Source of the DNA: Mesorhizobium sp. ORS 3324
Lineage (GTDB): Bacteria; Pseudomonadota; Alphaproteobacteria; Rhizobiales; Rhizobiaceae
NCBI GenBank assembly: GCA_000824825.2
Contig: LM655188.1
Coordinates: 269,561-325,206 of the forward strand
Direction: 5' to 3'
DNA: 55,646 nucleotides
Shown one piece after another: positions 8,372 through 17,989 of the stretch. Below the pieces are notes generated by a model. It saw nothing but the letters and a program-made list of their open reading frames with translations. It was not told where the DNA came from and ran no database searches. Numbering within the stretch: position 1 is the stretch's first letter; each line of letters begins with the position of its first letter. The position numbers were made by a program, and so were the translations under genes.

Positions 8372-10357
8372 ATGAAAACCGTCATCGAATTTCCCCGCAA
8401 GGTCGTCGAATTTCCGGATATGGGCATCGTTATGCCCGACGGATGCCGGCTGTCGGCGCGCATATGGATGCCGGAAGATGCCGCAGACAATCCGGTGCCT
8501 GCGATCCTCGAGCACCTGCCCTACCGCAAGCGCGACGGCACCATCTTCCGCGATCAGCTGACGCATCCCTACTTCGCCGGCCACGGCTACGCCTCGATCC
8601 GCGTCGACATGCGCGGCAACGGCGATTCCGAAGGGCTGATGGACGACGAATATTCCGAGCAGGAATTGCAGGACGCCTGCGACGTCATCGCCTGGGCGGC
8701 CGCGCAACCCTGGTGCAACGGCAATGTCGGCATGATGGGCATCTCCTGGGGCGGGTTCAACTGCCTCCAGGTCGCGGCAAAACAGCCGCCGGCGCTGAAG
8801 GCGGTGATCAGCCTGTGCTCGACGGTCGACCGCTATGCCGACGACATCCACTACAAGGGCGGCTGCCTGCTCTTGGAAAACTTCGGCTGGGCCTCGACGA
8901 TGCTTTCCTATTCGTCGCGGCCGCCGGATCCGCTGATCGCCGGCGGCAACCGCTGGCGCGATCTTTGGCTCAGCCGACTGGAGAACCAACCGTTCCTTGC
9001 GCCGCTGTGGCTCAGCCACCAGCATCGCGACGCCTACTGGAAGCGCGGCTCGATCTGCGAGGATTTTTCGGCTGTTCATGCGGCGGTGCTGTCGATCGGC
9101 GGCTGGCACGACGGCTATCGCAACACGATCTCCAATCTCGTCACCAACATCCAGTCGCCGGTGAAGGGAATCGTCGGTCCCTGGATCCACAAATATCCGC
9201 ATTATGCCGCGCCCAATCCGGCCATCGGCTTCCTGCAAGAGGCGCTGCGCTGGTGGGACCGCTGGCTGAAGGGCGCGGCGACCGGCGTCGAGGCCGACCC
9301 GGACTACCGCGCCTATGTGATGGACAGCGTGCGCCCGGCCCGCTGGCACCCGGAGCGGCCGGGCCGCTGGGTGGCGGAACAGGAATGGCCGTCGTCCAAC
9401 ATCAAGGTCGAGGCGAACGAGCTCATTGCCGATGGCGCCAAGCCGGCGATCGTGGCCACGCCGCAGAATTGCGGGCTCGCCGGCGGCGAGTATTTTCCTT
9501 TCACCTTCGGGCCGGAATTACCGGGTGACCAGCGCCCCGACGACGCGCTTTCGGTGTGCTTCGACCAGCCGGAGCTGAAGGAGGCGATCGACATCGTCGG
9601 CGCGCCGGAAGTCGAGGTGCGGGTTTCCTCCGACCGCCGCCAAGCCAACATTGCGGTGCGGCTCTGCGACGTGCATCCCGACGGCGCCTCGGAACTGATC
9701 TCCTATGGCGTGCTCAACCTCACCCACCGCAACTCGCATGAATTCCCCGAAGCTCTGGTGTCGGGTGAAACCGTTTCGGCGCGCGTCGTGCTCGACCAGT
9801 GCGCCTATAGGGTGCCGGCCGGTCACAAATTGCGCGTTGCCGTCTCGAACGCCTACTGGCCGATGATCTGGCCTTCGCCCGAGCCGGTGGCGCTCGAACT
9901 GTCAGCGGCAACGCTCAAGCTGCCGCTGCGCCCGCTGGCGAAAGGCGACGAGGTTTCGTTTTCCGAACCGGAGGGCGCCAAGCCCTGGGCGACCGAGACG
10001 CTCAGGCCGACCAACTCCGAGCGGCATGTCGACCGCAACGAGAAGACCGGCGTCGTCACGCTCACCATCGCCGACGATTTCGGCGAGGTGCGGGATATTG
10101 CCCATGGGCTCGTCCATGGCAGCATCGTCCGGGAGACATGGGCTGTCCATCCCGATGTTCCGACATCGGCCGCAGGCAGCACGCACTGGACGCAGACCTT
10201 CTCGCGAAATGAGTGGTCGGTGCGGACCGAGACCTTCGCCGACATACGCTGCGACGCGCAGAACTTTCTTCTCAGCGCCAGAATCGAGGCCTATGAGGGC
10301 GAAAATCTGGTGTTCGAGCGCGATTTCAAACAGGCGATTCCACGCGCTCTCGTCTGA
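8372..10357 (+). CDS. CocE/NonD-type alpha/beta-hydrolase (S15 peptidase family)
   Basis: A 661-residue serine hydrolase of the CocE/X-prolyl dipeptidyl-peptidase family. The N-terminal catalytic domain contains RVDMRGNGDSEG (oxyanion region) and GMMGISWGGFN with the nucleophile Ser at 125; GGWHDGYRNT and GPWIHKYPHY likely hold the Asp and His of the triad. The C-terminal region (from about 330) is the jelly-roll XPP-C domain with VEVRVSSDRRQ and RVPAGHKLRVAVSNAYWP. No signal peptide, so it is cytoplasmic. It precedes a peptide-type ABC importer by 148 bases and may act on what that system brings in; the substrate (ester, amide or peptide) is not readable. ATG 8363 is an alternative start. 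Confidence 0.88.
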   Translation: MKTVIEFPRKVVEFPDMGIVMPDGCRLSARIWMPEDAADNPVPAILEHLPYRKRDGTIFRDQLTHPYFAGHGYASIRVDMRGNGDSEGLMDDEYSEQELQDACDVIAWAAAQPWCNGNVGMMGISWGGFNCLQVAAKQPPALKAVISLCSTVDRYADDIHYKGGCLLLENFGWASTMLSYSSRPPDPLIAGGNRWRDLWLSRLENQPFLAPLWLSHQHRDAYWKRGSICEDFSAVHAAVLSIGGWHDGYRNTISNLVTNIQSPVKGIVGPWIHKYPHYAAPNPAIGFLQEALRWWDRWLKGAATGVEADPDYRAYVMDSVRPARWHPERPGRWVAEQEWPSSNIKVEANELIADGAKPAIVATPQNCGLAGGEYFPFTFGPELPGDQRPDDALSVCFDQPELKEAIDIVGAPEVEVRVSSDRRQANIAVRLCDVHPDGASELISYGVLNLTHRNSHEFPEALVSGETVSARVVLDQCAYRVPAGHKLRVAVSNAYWPMIWPSPEPVALELSAATLKLPLRPLAKGDEVSFSEPEGAKPWATETLRPTNSERHVDRNEKTGVVTLTIADDFGEVRDIAHGLVHGSIVRETWAVHPDVPTSAAGSTHWTQTFSRNEWSVRTETFADIRCDAQNFLLSARIEAYEGENLVFERDFKQAIPRALV

Positions 10358-10368
10358 GAGCTGACAAG

Positions 10369-10379
10369 ATTGGTCCAAT
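10369..10379. promoter_or_regulatory. Possible regulator site: ATTGG-T-CCAAT palindrome
   Basis: A perfect inverted repeat with five-base arms around a single T. It lies between the CocE-type gene and the ABC-transporter operon, 127 bases before the binding-protein ATG. It shares the GGTC core with a second palindrome at 10477. Such GGTC-centred palindromes resemble operators of FCD-type GntR regulators, but no GntR gene is in the window, so the assignment is an inference. Confidence 0.35.
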
Positions 10380-10476
10380 TGCGACGCGCCATTTACGCCA
10401 CGGCATGTCGCATTCGGTCTTGTTACAGCTTTCCGTTGCGGTCATTATCTCCTCCAACAAGCAGAAACGACCATAA

Positions 10477-10485
10477 GGTCGGACC
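10477..10485. promoter_or_regulatory. Possible regulator site: GGTC-G-GACC palindrome before the ABC operon
   Basis: A perfect GGTC/GACC palindrome, extended on the right to GACCAT, 20 bases before the binding-protein start codon. It resembles the TGGTC-n-GACCA half-sites known for FadR/VanR-type GntR repressors. Bound here, a repressor would block the transporter transcript. No promoter boxes could be assigned with confidence. Confidence 0.35.
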
Positions 10486-10505
10486 ATCAGAGTGAGGAAC
10501 CCATA

Positions 10506-12092
10506 ATGACAAGCGAACTCGACTATCTCAGCCGCCGTGTCGCGTCCGGCAAACTCAGCCGTCGCGACTTCCTTGGCCGCGCAGCAGCCCTCGGTGTGGC
10601 TGCGCCCTTCGCCAACTCGCTGCTTTCTAGCGCTGCCCGCGCGGCCGGCCCTGTCAAGGGCGGCACGTTGAAGGCCGGCCTGGTCGGCGGTGAATCCACC
10701 AACAGCCTCGACCCGGCCCTTTTCATGACCCAGGTGCCGTTCGCCTTCGGCAAGTGCTGGGGCGAAATGATCGTCGAGCTTTCCCCCGACGGCAAGCTCG
10801 AGAACCGCATCGCCGAGGAGATCGGCTCGTCCGACGACGCCAAGGTATGGACGTTGAAGATCCGCGACGGGATCGAATTTCATAACGGCAAGACCGTGAC
10901 CGCCGAGGACGTCGCCGCCACGCTCGAACGCCATTCGGACGAGAAGTCGAAGTCTGGCGCGCTCGGCTATATGAAGGGCATCGATACCATCAAGGTCAAC
11001 GGCAAGGAAGTGGTGCTGACGCTGAAGGAGGCCAACGCCGACCTGCCCTACCTGCTCAGCGACTACCACCTGATCGTCCAGCCGAACGGCGGCAAGGACA
11101 AGCCCGACGCCGGCATCAGCGCTGGCCCCTACAAGGTCAAGGTCAACGAGCCCGGCGTGCGCCATGTCGGCGAGCGCTTCGCCAATTACTGGCAGGGCGA
11201 CAAGATGGGCCATGCCGACCAGATCGAAGTCGTCGTCATAAACGACGCGACGGCGCGCACGGCGGCGTTGCAGGGCGGCCAGGTCAACATGATCAACCGC
11301 GTCGAGCCGAAGATCGTCGACCTGATCAAGCGCGTGCCGGGCGTCACCATCCGCAACCACTCCGGTCCCGGCCACTACGTGTTCATCATGCATTGCGACA
11401 CGGCGCCGTTCGACAACAACGACCTCCGTATGGCGCTGAAGCTGGCGATCAACCGCGAGGAGATGCTGAACAAAGTGCTGCGCGGCTACGGCTCGCTCGG
11501 CAACGACTTCCCGATCAACGCCTCCTACCCTCTGTTCACCGAGATCGAGCAGCGCAAATACGATCCCGACAAGGCCAAGTTCCACTACAAGAAGTCGGGG
11601 CACGACGGTTCGATCCTGCTCAGGACCTCGGATGTCGCCTTCCCCGGCGCCGTCGATGCGGCGCAGCTCTACCAGCAGAGCGCCGCAAAGGCCGGCATCA
11701 AGCTCGAGATCAAGCGCGAGCCGGGCGACGGCTACTGGAACGAGGTCTGGAACAAGCAGCCCTTCTGCGCCTCCTATTGGGGCGGCCGGTCGACCCAGGA
11801 CCAGATGTACTCGACCGCCTATCTGTCGACCGCCGACTGGAACGACACGCGTTTCAAGCGGCCGGACTTCGACAAGATGGTGCTGGCGGCGCGCGCCGAG
11901 CTCGACGAGGCCAAGCGCAAACAGATGTACCACGACATGGCGGTCATGGTGCGTGACGAGGGCGGCCTGATCCTGCCGATGTTCAACCAGTTCATCGACG
12001 CCACGGGACCGAAGGTCGCCGGCTGGGTGGAGGATCCGCACCAGGAGCTGAGCAACGGCTACGCTTTGGCGAAGTGCTGGCTCGAAGCCTGA
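10506..12092 (+). CDS. ABC transporter substrate-binding protein, peptide family (SBP_bac_5), Tat-exported
   Basis: A 528-residue periplasmic receptor of the DppA/OppA type. The N-terminus has a twin-arginine signal (SRRDFLGRAAALG around residues 18-30), then a hydrophobic stretch and the cleavage-like SSAARAA. Family landmarks are ENRIAEEIGSSDDAKVWTLKIRDGIEFHNGKTVTAEDV-like spacing, SAGPYKV and the C-terminal lobe with the typical DPDKAKFHYKKSG. Folded export by Tat is common for rhizobial members. It heads a four-gene transporter operon with 16 bases to the first permease. Ligand is not predictable; peptides, opines or amino-sugar conjugates are all possible. Confidence 0.93.
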   Translation: MTSELDYLSRRVASGKLSRRDFLGRAAALGVAAPFANSLLSSAARAAGPVKGGTLKAGLVGGESTNSLDPALFMTQVPFAFGKCWGEMIVELSPDGKLENRIAEEIGSSDDAKVWTLKIRDGIEFHNGKTVTAEDVAATLERHSDEKSKSGALGYMKGIDTIKVNGKEVVLTLKEANADLPYLLSDYHLIVQPNGGKDKPDAGISAGPYKVKVNEPGVRHVGERFANYWQGDKMGHADQIEVVVINDATARTAALQGGQVNMINRVEPKIVDLIKRVPGVTIRNHSGPGHYVFIMHCDTAPFDNNDLRMALKLAINREEMLNKVLRGYGSLGNDFPINASYPLFTEIEQRKYDPDKAKFHYKKSGHDGSILLRTSDVAFPGAVDAAQLYQQSAAKAGIKLEIKREPGDGYWNEVWNKQPFCASYWGGRSTQDQMYSTAYLSTADWNDTRFKRPDFDKMVLAARAELDEAKRKQMYHDMAVMVRDEGGLILPMFNQFIDATGPKVAGWVEDPHQELSNGYALAKCWLEA

Positions 12093-12108
12093 GCACGGCT
12101 TTGCGGAG

Positions 12109-13068
12109 ATGTCCTCGCCCGTCGTGAAACTGGTGGCCCAGCGCATTGCGCTGGGCGTACTCCTTCTGCTGGCCGTTTCGGTCCTGATCTTCGCCGGCAC
12201 CCAGATCCTGCCCGGCGACGTCGCGCAAGCCATTCTCGGACAGTCGGCCACGCAGGAGTCGCTGGCCAACCTGCGCGAGCAGCTCGGGCTCAACCAGCCC
12301 GCCTATATCCGCTACTTCCATTGGCTGGGCGGCGTGCTCACCGGCGACCTCGGCACCGCCATGTCGAGCGGGCAGGACATAGCGACATCCATCAAGGAAC
12401 GGCTGTGGAACACGCTGTTCCTGGCCTTCTGGGCGGCGATCGTTGCCATTCCGCTGGCGATCACGCTTGGACTGATCGCGGTGCGCTACCGCAATGGTTG
12501 GGTCGACAAACTGATCTCCGGCGTGGCGCTCGCCTCGACCTCGTTCCCGGAATTCTTCATCGGCTACCTGCTGGTCTTTTACTTCGCGGTTCAGCACCAG
12601 TGGTTCCCGGCAATATCGACCGTCTATGAGGGAATGTCTTTCGGCGAGCGCTTGCAGGCGATCGTGCTGCCGGCGGCGGCACTGACACTGGTGGTGCTCG
12701 CCCACATGATGCGCATGACGCGCGCGGCGATCCTCAACGTCATGCAGTCGGCCTATGTCGAGACGGCCGAGCTCAAGGGCCTCTCGGCTTTCGCGGTCAT
12801 CCGCAAGCATGCTTTCCCGAACGCGATCGCCCCGATCATCAATGTCGTCATGCTCAACCTCGCCTATCTCGTGGTCGGCGTCGTGGTGGTCGAGGTGATC
12901 TTCGTCTATCCGGGCATGGGGCAATATCTCGTCGACCATGTCACCAAGCGCGACGTGCCGGTGGTGCAAGCGGTCGGCCTGATCTTCGCGGCCGTCTATA
13001 TCAGCCTCAACATCATCGCGGACATCGCGGCGATCGTCGCCAATCCGCGGCTCAGGCATCCGAAGTAG
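12109..13068 (+). CDS. Peptide-type ABC transporter permease (DppB-like)
   Basis: A 319-residue inner-membrane permease. The first membrane helix near residues 10-30 is followed by a periplasmic loop with LPGDVAQAILGQ and REQLGLNQP, the DppB signature. The cytoplasmic EAA-like coupling loop reads YVETAELKGLSAFAVIRKHAFPNA. Six helices are expected. It pairs with the next gene to form the membrane channel. The ATG at 12109 lies right after GGAG; a GTG at 12124 has better spacing and may be the true start. Confidence 0.93.
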   Translation: MSSPVVKLVAQRIALGVLLLLAVSVLIFAGTQILPGDVAQAILGQSATQESLANLREQLGLNQPAYIRYFHWLGGVLTGDLGTAMSSGQDIATSIKERLWNTLFLAFWAAIVAIPLAITLGLIAVRYRNGWVDKLISGVALASTSFPEFFIGYLLVFYFAVQHQWFPAISTVYEGMSFGERLQAIVLPAAALTLVVLAHMMRMTRAAILNVMQSAYVETAELKGLSAFAVIRKHAFPNAIAPIINVVMLNLAYLVVGVVVVEVIFVYPGMGQYLVDHVTKRDVPVVQAVGLIFAAVYISLNIIADIAAIVANPRLRHPK

Positions 13069-13080
13069 GGGGCGGCCGAT

Positions 13081-13908
13081 ATGCTCGATATCAAGCGCAT
13101 CCCCATCGCGGCGCTGATCGGCATTGTGCTGACGACGCTCTTCGTGCTGGCGGCGGTCTTGGCGCCATGGATCGCCCCGCACGGCAATGCCGAGATCGTC
13201 AGCGACGTCCCCTGGGAGCCGATGTCGTCTGTGCACTGGCTGGGCACCGACAATCTCGGCCGCGATCTCTTGTCCCGCATGATCTACGGCGCCCGCATCA
13301 CGCTGTTCATCGCCGTGCTCGCCACCGCGCTGTCCTTTTCGCTCGGCGCCATCCTGGGCTTCTCGGCGGCGGTGTTCGGCGGCTGGTTCGACACGATCCT
13401 GTCGCGCCTCGTCGACCTCTTGATGTCGATCCCGACCCTGATCATGGGCCTCGTCGTATTGTCGGTGCTCCCGTCCAACCTGGTGACTCTGATCCTCGTC
13501 ATGGGTATCCTCGATTCGACCCGCGTCTACCGCCTGTCGCGCGCAGTCGCCGTCGATATCAACGTTATGGACTATGTCGAGGCCGCGAAGCTGCGCGGTG
13601 AAGGCAAGGCCTGGATCATCTTCCGCGAGATCCTGCCCAATGCGCTGTCGCCGCTGGTTTCCGAGCTCGGCCTGCGCTTCATCTATGCCGTGCTTTTCCT
13701 GTCGACGCTCTCCTTCCTCGGCCTCGGCGTGCAGCCGCCGGATTCAGACTGGGGCGGCATGGTGAAGGAGAACAAGGACGGCATCGTCTTCGGCATTCCG
13801 GCGGCGCTCATCCCGGCCGCGGCGATCGCTGCACTGGCGATCTCGGTCAATCTCGTCGCCGACTGGGTGCTCAACCGCACGACGAGCCTGAAGGGAGGGC
13901 GCGGCTGA
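13081..13908 (+). CDS. Peptide-type ABC transporter permease (DppC-like)
   Basis: A 275-residue second permease. The N-terminal helix (about 8-30) is followed by HWLGTDNLGRDLLSRMIYGARITL, the DppC hallmark, here cited by its key residues GTDNLGRD. The coupling loop is YVEAAKLRGEGKAWIIFREILPN. The late FLGLGVQPPDSDWGGM stretch is also typical. It starts 12 bases after the partner permease, and its stop overlaps the ATPase start (TGATG). Confidence 0.93.
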   Translation: MLDIKRIPIAALIGIVLTTLFVLAAVLAPWIAPHGNAEIVSDVPWEPMSSVHWLGTDNLGRDLLSRMIYGARITLFIAVLATALSFSLGAILGFSAAVFGGWFDTILSRLVDLLMSIPTLIMGLVVLSVLPSNLVTLILVMGILDSTRVYRLSRAVAVDINVMDYVEAAKLRGEGKAWIIFREILPNALSPLVSELGLRFIYAVLFLSTLSFLGLGVQPPDSDWGGMVKENKDGIVFGIPAALIPAAAIAALAISVNLVADWVLNRTTSLKGGRG

Positions 13909-15563
13909 TGGCTGGCACCAAGGCGAATTCAGGCAAGCTGCTCGACATCCGCAACCTGCGCATCGAGGCGACGGTTTATCCGCCGGGTGAAGCGCCGAGG
14001 ACGATCACACTTGTCCACGACGTCTCGCTGACCTTGGAAAAGGGCAAGGTGCTCGGCCTGATCGGCGAATCCGGCGCCGGCAAGTCGACGATCGGCCTGT
14101 CTTCGATGGGCTATGGCCGCGGCGGCGTTCGCATCACCGGCGGCGAGGTCATCCTCAATGGCCGCGATATCCTGAAAGGCGGCAAGGAGGGCTTGCGCAG
14201 GCTGCGCGGCCGCGAAGTGTGTTATGTCGCCCAGTCGGCGGCGGCCGCCTTCAATCCGGCGCACCGGCTGATGGACCAGGTGGTGGAGGCCTCGCTGCTC
14301 CACGGCACCGCAACCAGAGCCGAGGCAGAGAAACGCGCCATCGCTTTGTTCAAGAAGCTCAGCCTGCCCAATCCCGAAACGATCGGCCAGCGCTTCCCGC
14401 ACCAGGTGTCGGGCGGCCAGTTGCAGCGGGTAATGACGGCGATGGCGCTGTGCTCGGAACCAGACCTGATCGTCTTCGACGAGCCGACCACGGCGCTCGA
14501 CGTGACGACGCAGATCGACGTGCTGTCGGCAATCAAGGACGCCATCCGCGACACCCATGTGGCGGCTTTATACATCACCCACGACCTTGCCGTGGTGGCG
14601 CAGGTTTCGGACGAGATCATGGTGCTGCGTCACGGCCGGCTGGTCGAATGGGGCGGCACCCGCCAGATCATCAAGGAGCCGCGCCAGGAATACACCAGCG
14701 CGCTGGTCTCTGTGCATGAGATCGACCACCAGGAGCAGCAGCCCGGCACGGCGCCGATGCTGTCGGTGAAGAATGTGACGGCCGCCTATGGCGGCGGCCA
14801 TATCAAGGTGCTGAAGAACGTCTCCGTCGACATCTTTCCGGGCCAGACGCTGGCCGTCGTCGGCGAGAGCGGCTCCGGCAAATCGACGCTGGCGCGCGCC
14901 ATCACCGGCCTTTTGCCGCCCGAGCAGGGGAGCGTCGTCTTCGACGGCCGCACGCTTGCCAACAGGCTGGCCGACCGGCCGAAGGAGGACCTGCGCCAGC
15001 TGCAGATGATCTACCAGATGGCGGACGTTGCGATGAACCCGCGCCAGACTGTGGGCACGATCATCGGCCGGCCGCTGGAATTCTATTTCGGCATGAAGGG
15101 CCGCGAGCGCGACAAGCGCGTTGCCGAGCTGCTCGACGAGATCGAGATGGGCAAGGGTTTCATCGACCGCTATCCGGCCGAACTTTCCGGCGGCCAGAAG
15201 CAGCGCGTCTGCATTGCCCGTTCGCTCGCCGCCAAGCCGAAGCTGATCATTTGCGACGAGGTGACGTCGGCGCTCGACCCGCTGGTCGCCCATGGCATCC
15301 TCAAGCTTCTGCTCAACCTGCAGCAGATCGAGAAGGTTGCCTACCTCTTCATCACCCACGACCTCGCGACGGTGAAGTCTATCGCCGATTCGATCGCGGT
15401 CATGTATCGCGGCGAGGTGGTGCGCTACGGCGCCAAGAGCAAGGTGCTGACGCCACCCTTTGACGCCTACACCGACCTTCTATTGTCCTCGGTTCCCGAA
15501 ATGGAGATCGGCTGGCTGGAGAAGGCCATCAAAGGCCGGCGCATGGAAAGCGCGGGGAATTAG
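13908..15563 (+). CDS. Double-domain ABC transporter ATPase (DppD-DppF fusion type)
   Basis: A 551-residue protein with two complete ABC cassettes, as in GsiA/YejF, so no separate partner ATPase is needed. Cassette 1 has Walker A GESGAGKS (53-60), signature VSGGQLQR and Walker [13 protein letters not shown]. Cassette 2 begins near residue 283 and has [16 protein letters not shown] and [12 protein letters not shown]. In cassette 2 Val replaces the usual Pro after the catalytic Glu, a variant seen in DppF-type proteins. It overlaps the upstream permease by one base, so translation is coupled. Confidence 0.94.
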   Translation: MAGTKANSGKLLDIRNLRIEATVYPPGEAPRTITLVHDVSLTLEKGKVLGLIGESGAGKSTIGLSSMGYGRGGVRITGGEVILNGRDILKGGKEGLRRLRGREVCYVAQSAAAAFNPAHRLMDQVVEASLLHGTATRAEAEKRAIALFKKLSLPNPETIGQRFPHQVSGGQLQRVMTAMALCSEPDLIVFDEPTTALDVTTQIDVLSAIKDAIRDTHVAALYITHDLAVVAQVSDEIMVLRHGRLVEWGGTRQIIKEPRQEYTSALVSVHEIDHQEQQPGTAPMLSVKNVTAAYGGGHIKVLKNVSVDIFPGQTLAVVGESGSGKSTLARAITGLLPPEQGSVVFDGRTLANRLADRPKEDLRQLQMIYQMADVAMNPRQTVGTIIGRPLEFYFGMKGRERDKRVAELLDEIEMGKGFIDRYPAELSGGQKQRVCIARSLAAKPKLIICDEVTSALDPLVAHGILKLLLNLQQIEKVAYLFITHDLATVKSIADSIAVMYRGEVVRYGAKSKVLTPPFDAYTDLLLSSVPEMEIGWLEKAIKGRRMESAGN

Positions 15564-15645
15564 GAGCACCTGTTTCGTCTCTCCTGCGTTCGGGCCTAAC
15601 GCTCGGCCCGACGCCGTCTCCCCGGCAAGACAGCCTGGACCCACC

Positions 15646-16485
15646 GTGGCGCTCAAATCCAAACTGCTGCTCATCATCCTCGACGGCGTGCCCTACCGGA
15701 ACTGGCGCCGGCTGATGGGCAATCTCGAAGGCTGGGCGCAGTCGGGCGAGGCGCAGGTGTGGAAGATGCGCTCCGTGCTGCCCTCGACGTCGGCCTGCTG
15801 CTATGCCTCGATCCACACCGGGGTCACGCCGCAAGTGCATGGCATCCTGTCCAACGAGAACCGGTTCCGGATCAAGCTGCCGGATATCTTCTCCGAGGTC
15901 AGCAAGGCCGGCGGCAAGACCGGCGCGGTGACGCATTCCTATTGGTCGGAATTCTTCCGCTCCTGTCCCTTCGACCCCGTCGAGGACATGGAGTTCGACG
16001 AGCCGGGCGGGCCGATCACGCATGGCCGTTTCCACACCATGACCGGATACAATCTCAAGAACCAGATGACGCCGAGCGACGTCGACCTGTTCGCGACGCT
16101 GACGATGCTGACGCGGCGCCACGGCATTGACTACGGCATCCTGCACACCTGCACGCTGGATTCGATGGGCCATCGCTTCGGCCATGACTGCCACGAGATG
16201 GATCATGCCTGCTACGCGATGGACGGTATGCTCGCTGCCTTCCTGCCCGGCTGGCGCCAGGCCGGTTATGAAGTGATCGTCACCGCGGACCACGGCCAGA
16301 CGAGCCGCGGCCACCACGGCGGCCATGACGAGGAGATGCAGGATTTCGCGCTCTACTATTTCGGCCCGGCAAGGGGTCCAGACCCCGACACGCTGCTCGA
16401 CCAGCTGCAGCTCGCGCCGACGGTGCTGAGCCGGCTCGGCGTGGAAATACCGGCGACGATGAAGGCGGAGGTGTTCCTCGACTGA
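15646..16485 (+). CDS. Alkaline-phosphatase-superfamily hydrolase, NPP-like
   Basis: A 279-residue phosphohydrolase/phosphodiesterase. The metal site is readable: ILDGVPY with Asp 13, PSTSACCYASIHTG (46-59) with the nucleophile position filled by Ser 49 where most NPP enzymes have Thr, LDSMGHRFGHD and VTADHGQTSRGHHG. No signal peptide. Start is a GTG at 15646, the only start codon placed before the first metal Asp. It follows the ABC ATPase by 82 bases on the same strand, so it may process the imported substrate; a phosphodiester- or phosphonate-bearing ligand would fit but is not shown. Confidence 0.8.
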   Translation: MALKSKLLLIILDGVPYRNWRRLMGNLEGWAQSGEAQVWKMRSVLPSTSACCYASIHTGVTPQVHGILSNENRFRIKLPDIFSEVSKAGGKTGAVTHSYWSEFFRSCPFDPVEDMEFDEPGGPITHGRFHTMTGYNLKNQMTPSDVDLFATLTMLTRRHGIDYGILHTCTLDSMGHRFGHDCHEMDHACYAMDGMLAAFLPGWRQAGYEVIVTADHGQTSRGHHGGHDEEMQDFALYYFGPARGPDPDTLLDQLQLAPTVLSRLGVEIPATMKAEVFLD

Positions 16486-16506
16486 GAACCGGACGAGACG
16501 TCGGCG

Positions 16507-16641
16507 CCTCCCTCTCCCCGTCCTTCACGGGGAGAGGGTAAGGGTGAGGGGCAGCGCCAACATCGACGATTTGCGAACGCTGGCGCTGCCCCTCATCCGC
16601 CTGCCGGCACCTTCTCCCCGTATAGAGACGGGGAGAAGGGC
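16507..16641. repeat. CTCTCCCCGT/ACGGGGAGAG palindromic element, copy 2
   Basis: Same family as 8145-8264 but with the two halves in the opposite order. The hairpin CTCTCCCCGT/ACGGGGAGAG with AGGGTGAGGGGCAGCGCC comes first, then a 23-base spacer, then GGCGCTGCCCCTCATCCGCC and a hairpin CTCCCCGT/ACGGGGAG. It occupies the gap between the NPP-like hydrolase and the sigma-factor operon. Confidence 0.85.
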
Positions 16642-16757
16642 GAACCTCTGGCAACCTCCCCTTTCTTCGGTTAGCCTCCAAAAATCCTTGGCGGAGGGTG
16701 AACCTTTTTGGTCCGATCAGCGACAGAGCCACGAGGAGCCAGGCGGCTCGACCGGCC

Positions 16758-17324
16758 ATGAACGCGGCGACCGAAACCGATCGCGCGCTTGTCGACCGGG
16801 TCGCGAAGGGCGACCGGGCTGCCGTGCGGCTCCTGTTCATGCGTCACCACGCGCGGATCTACCGCTTCGTGGCGCGCCAGACGGGATCGGAAATGATGGC
16901 CGACGATATCACCAACGAGGTCTTCCTCGAGTTATGGCGGCAGGCGCCGGGCTTCGAAGGCCGCTCCGAGGTCTCGACCTGGCTGCTCGGCATCGCCCGT
17001 TTCAAGGCGCTGTCCTTGCTGCGCAAGAAGAAGGAAGACTGGATCGACGACGATGACGCGGCGCAGGTTCCCGACAGCGCCGACACGCCGGAAGTCGTCA
17101 CCATGAAGGAAGACAAGGCCGCCGCCTTGCGGCGCTTCGTCGACGCCTTGCCGGAGGAGCACCGCACGGTGATCGACCTTGCCTATTATCACGGACAGTC
17201 GGTGACCGAGATCGGCGAGGTGCTCAACATCCCGGTCGCCACCGTCAAGACGAGGATGTTCTACGCCCGCAAGAAACTCGGCGAGGCCCTCAAGGCCGCC
17301 GGTTACGACAGGGGGTGGCCATGA
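16758..17324 (+). CDS. ECF-family RNA polymerase sigma factor
   Basis: A 188-residue sigma-70 family factor with only regions 2 and 4. Region 2 includes MADDITNEVFLELWRQAPGF and STWLLGIARFKALSLLRKKK (core binding and -10 recognition). Region 4 is the helix-turn-helix SVTEIGEVLNIPVATVKTRMFYARKKL at about 150-178. The linker is acidic (DDDDAAQVPDSADTPE). Its stop overlaps the ATG of the anti-sigma gene (ATGA), which pairs the two functionally. A GTG at 16698 could extend the N-terminus by 20 residues but its ribosome site has no spacing. Confidence 0.94.
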   Translation: MNAATETDRALVDRVAKGDRAAVRLLFMRHHARIYRFVARQTGSEMMADDITNEVFLELWRQAPGFEGRSEVSTWLLGIARFKALSLLRKKKEDWIDDDDAAQVPDSADTPEVVTMKEDKAAALRRFVDALPEEHRTVIDLAYYHGQSVTEIGEVLNIPVATVKTRMFYARKKLGEALKAAGYDRGWP

Positions 17325-17989
17325 GCGCCGCTGAAAAGATGTCGCGTCGCGACGAGATGGAGACGCTGCTGCCGTTCTACCTGAACGGCTCGCTGGAAGG
17401 CGCCGAGCTTGAGGCTGTCGAGGAATGGCTTGCCACCGATCCGGCGGCGCTTGCCGCGCTTGGCGAAGCGGAGGCCGAATTCTCCGGCACCGCCGCCGCC
17501 AACGAGGCGATCCGGCCGCCCGCCGACGCGCTCTCCCGCTTCGCCAGGGCGTTGGACGCCGAGGCCGGACCGGTGCGCGCGCCGGCCAGCCAATCGTGGC
17601 TGGCGAAGGTCTTCGGTCGGGTTGCGGCGATGCCAGCCGGTGTCGCCTGGGCGGCGGCCGCGGCGCTGCTGGCTTTGGTCGTGGTGCAGTCGTTCGAGCG
17701 GCCCGGCGGCAAGGGCAACGACTTCGAGGTCGCTGGTACCCAGGACGATCTGGCGAAGCTGCCCTTCGCCTTGGTCAAGTTCAAGCCGGACGCGAAGATG
17801 TCCGACATTTCCGCCTTCCTTGGCCAGAACGGGCTGAAGATCGCGAGCGGGCCAACCGCCGACGGCGTCTTCCACGTGACGATCCCGGCCACAAGCGCGG
17901 CCGACTACGACAAGCTTGTCGGCCTTATTGCCGCCCAGCCTTTCGCGGAAGCTGTGGTGCAGGGAAGGAAGCCGGTCGATGGCGACTAA
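17321..17989 (+). CDS. Membrane anti-sigma factor with propeptide-like outer domain
   Basis: A 222-residue single-pass protein. The N-terminal helical region (about 10-80: LLPFYLNGSLEG, EEWLATDPAALAAL) resembles the sigma-binding domain of anti-sigma factors but has no Cys or His, so it is not a zinc type. A membrane helix spans about 104-123. The outer domain (148-215: ALVKFKPDAKMSDISAFLG, GLKIASGPTADGVFHVTIP, LVGLIAAQPFAEAVV) has the strand-helix-strand pattern of subtilase propeptides. It overlaps the sigma gene by 4 bases and the protease gene by 11, so all three are co-translated. The sigma-inhibitor role is inferred from context and layout. Confidence 0.82.
   Translation: MSAAEKMSRRDEMETLLPFYLNGSLEGAELEAVEEWLATDPAALAALGEAEAEFSGTAAANEAIRPPADALSRFARALDAEAGPVRAPASQSWLAKVFGRVAAMPAGVAWAAAAALLALVVVQSFERPGGKGNDFEVAGTQDDLAKLPFALVKFKPDAKMSDISAFLGQNGLKIASGPTADGVFHVTIPATSAADYDKLVGLIAAQPFAEAVVQGRKPVDGD

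Noticed and set aside
10326..12293. 655-residue minus-strand frame
   Set aside because: Antisense of the ABC binding protein and its permease; no homology-like pattern.
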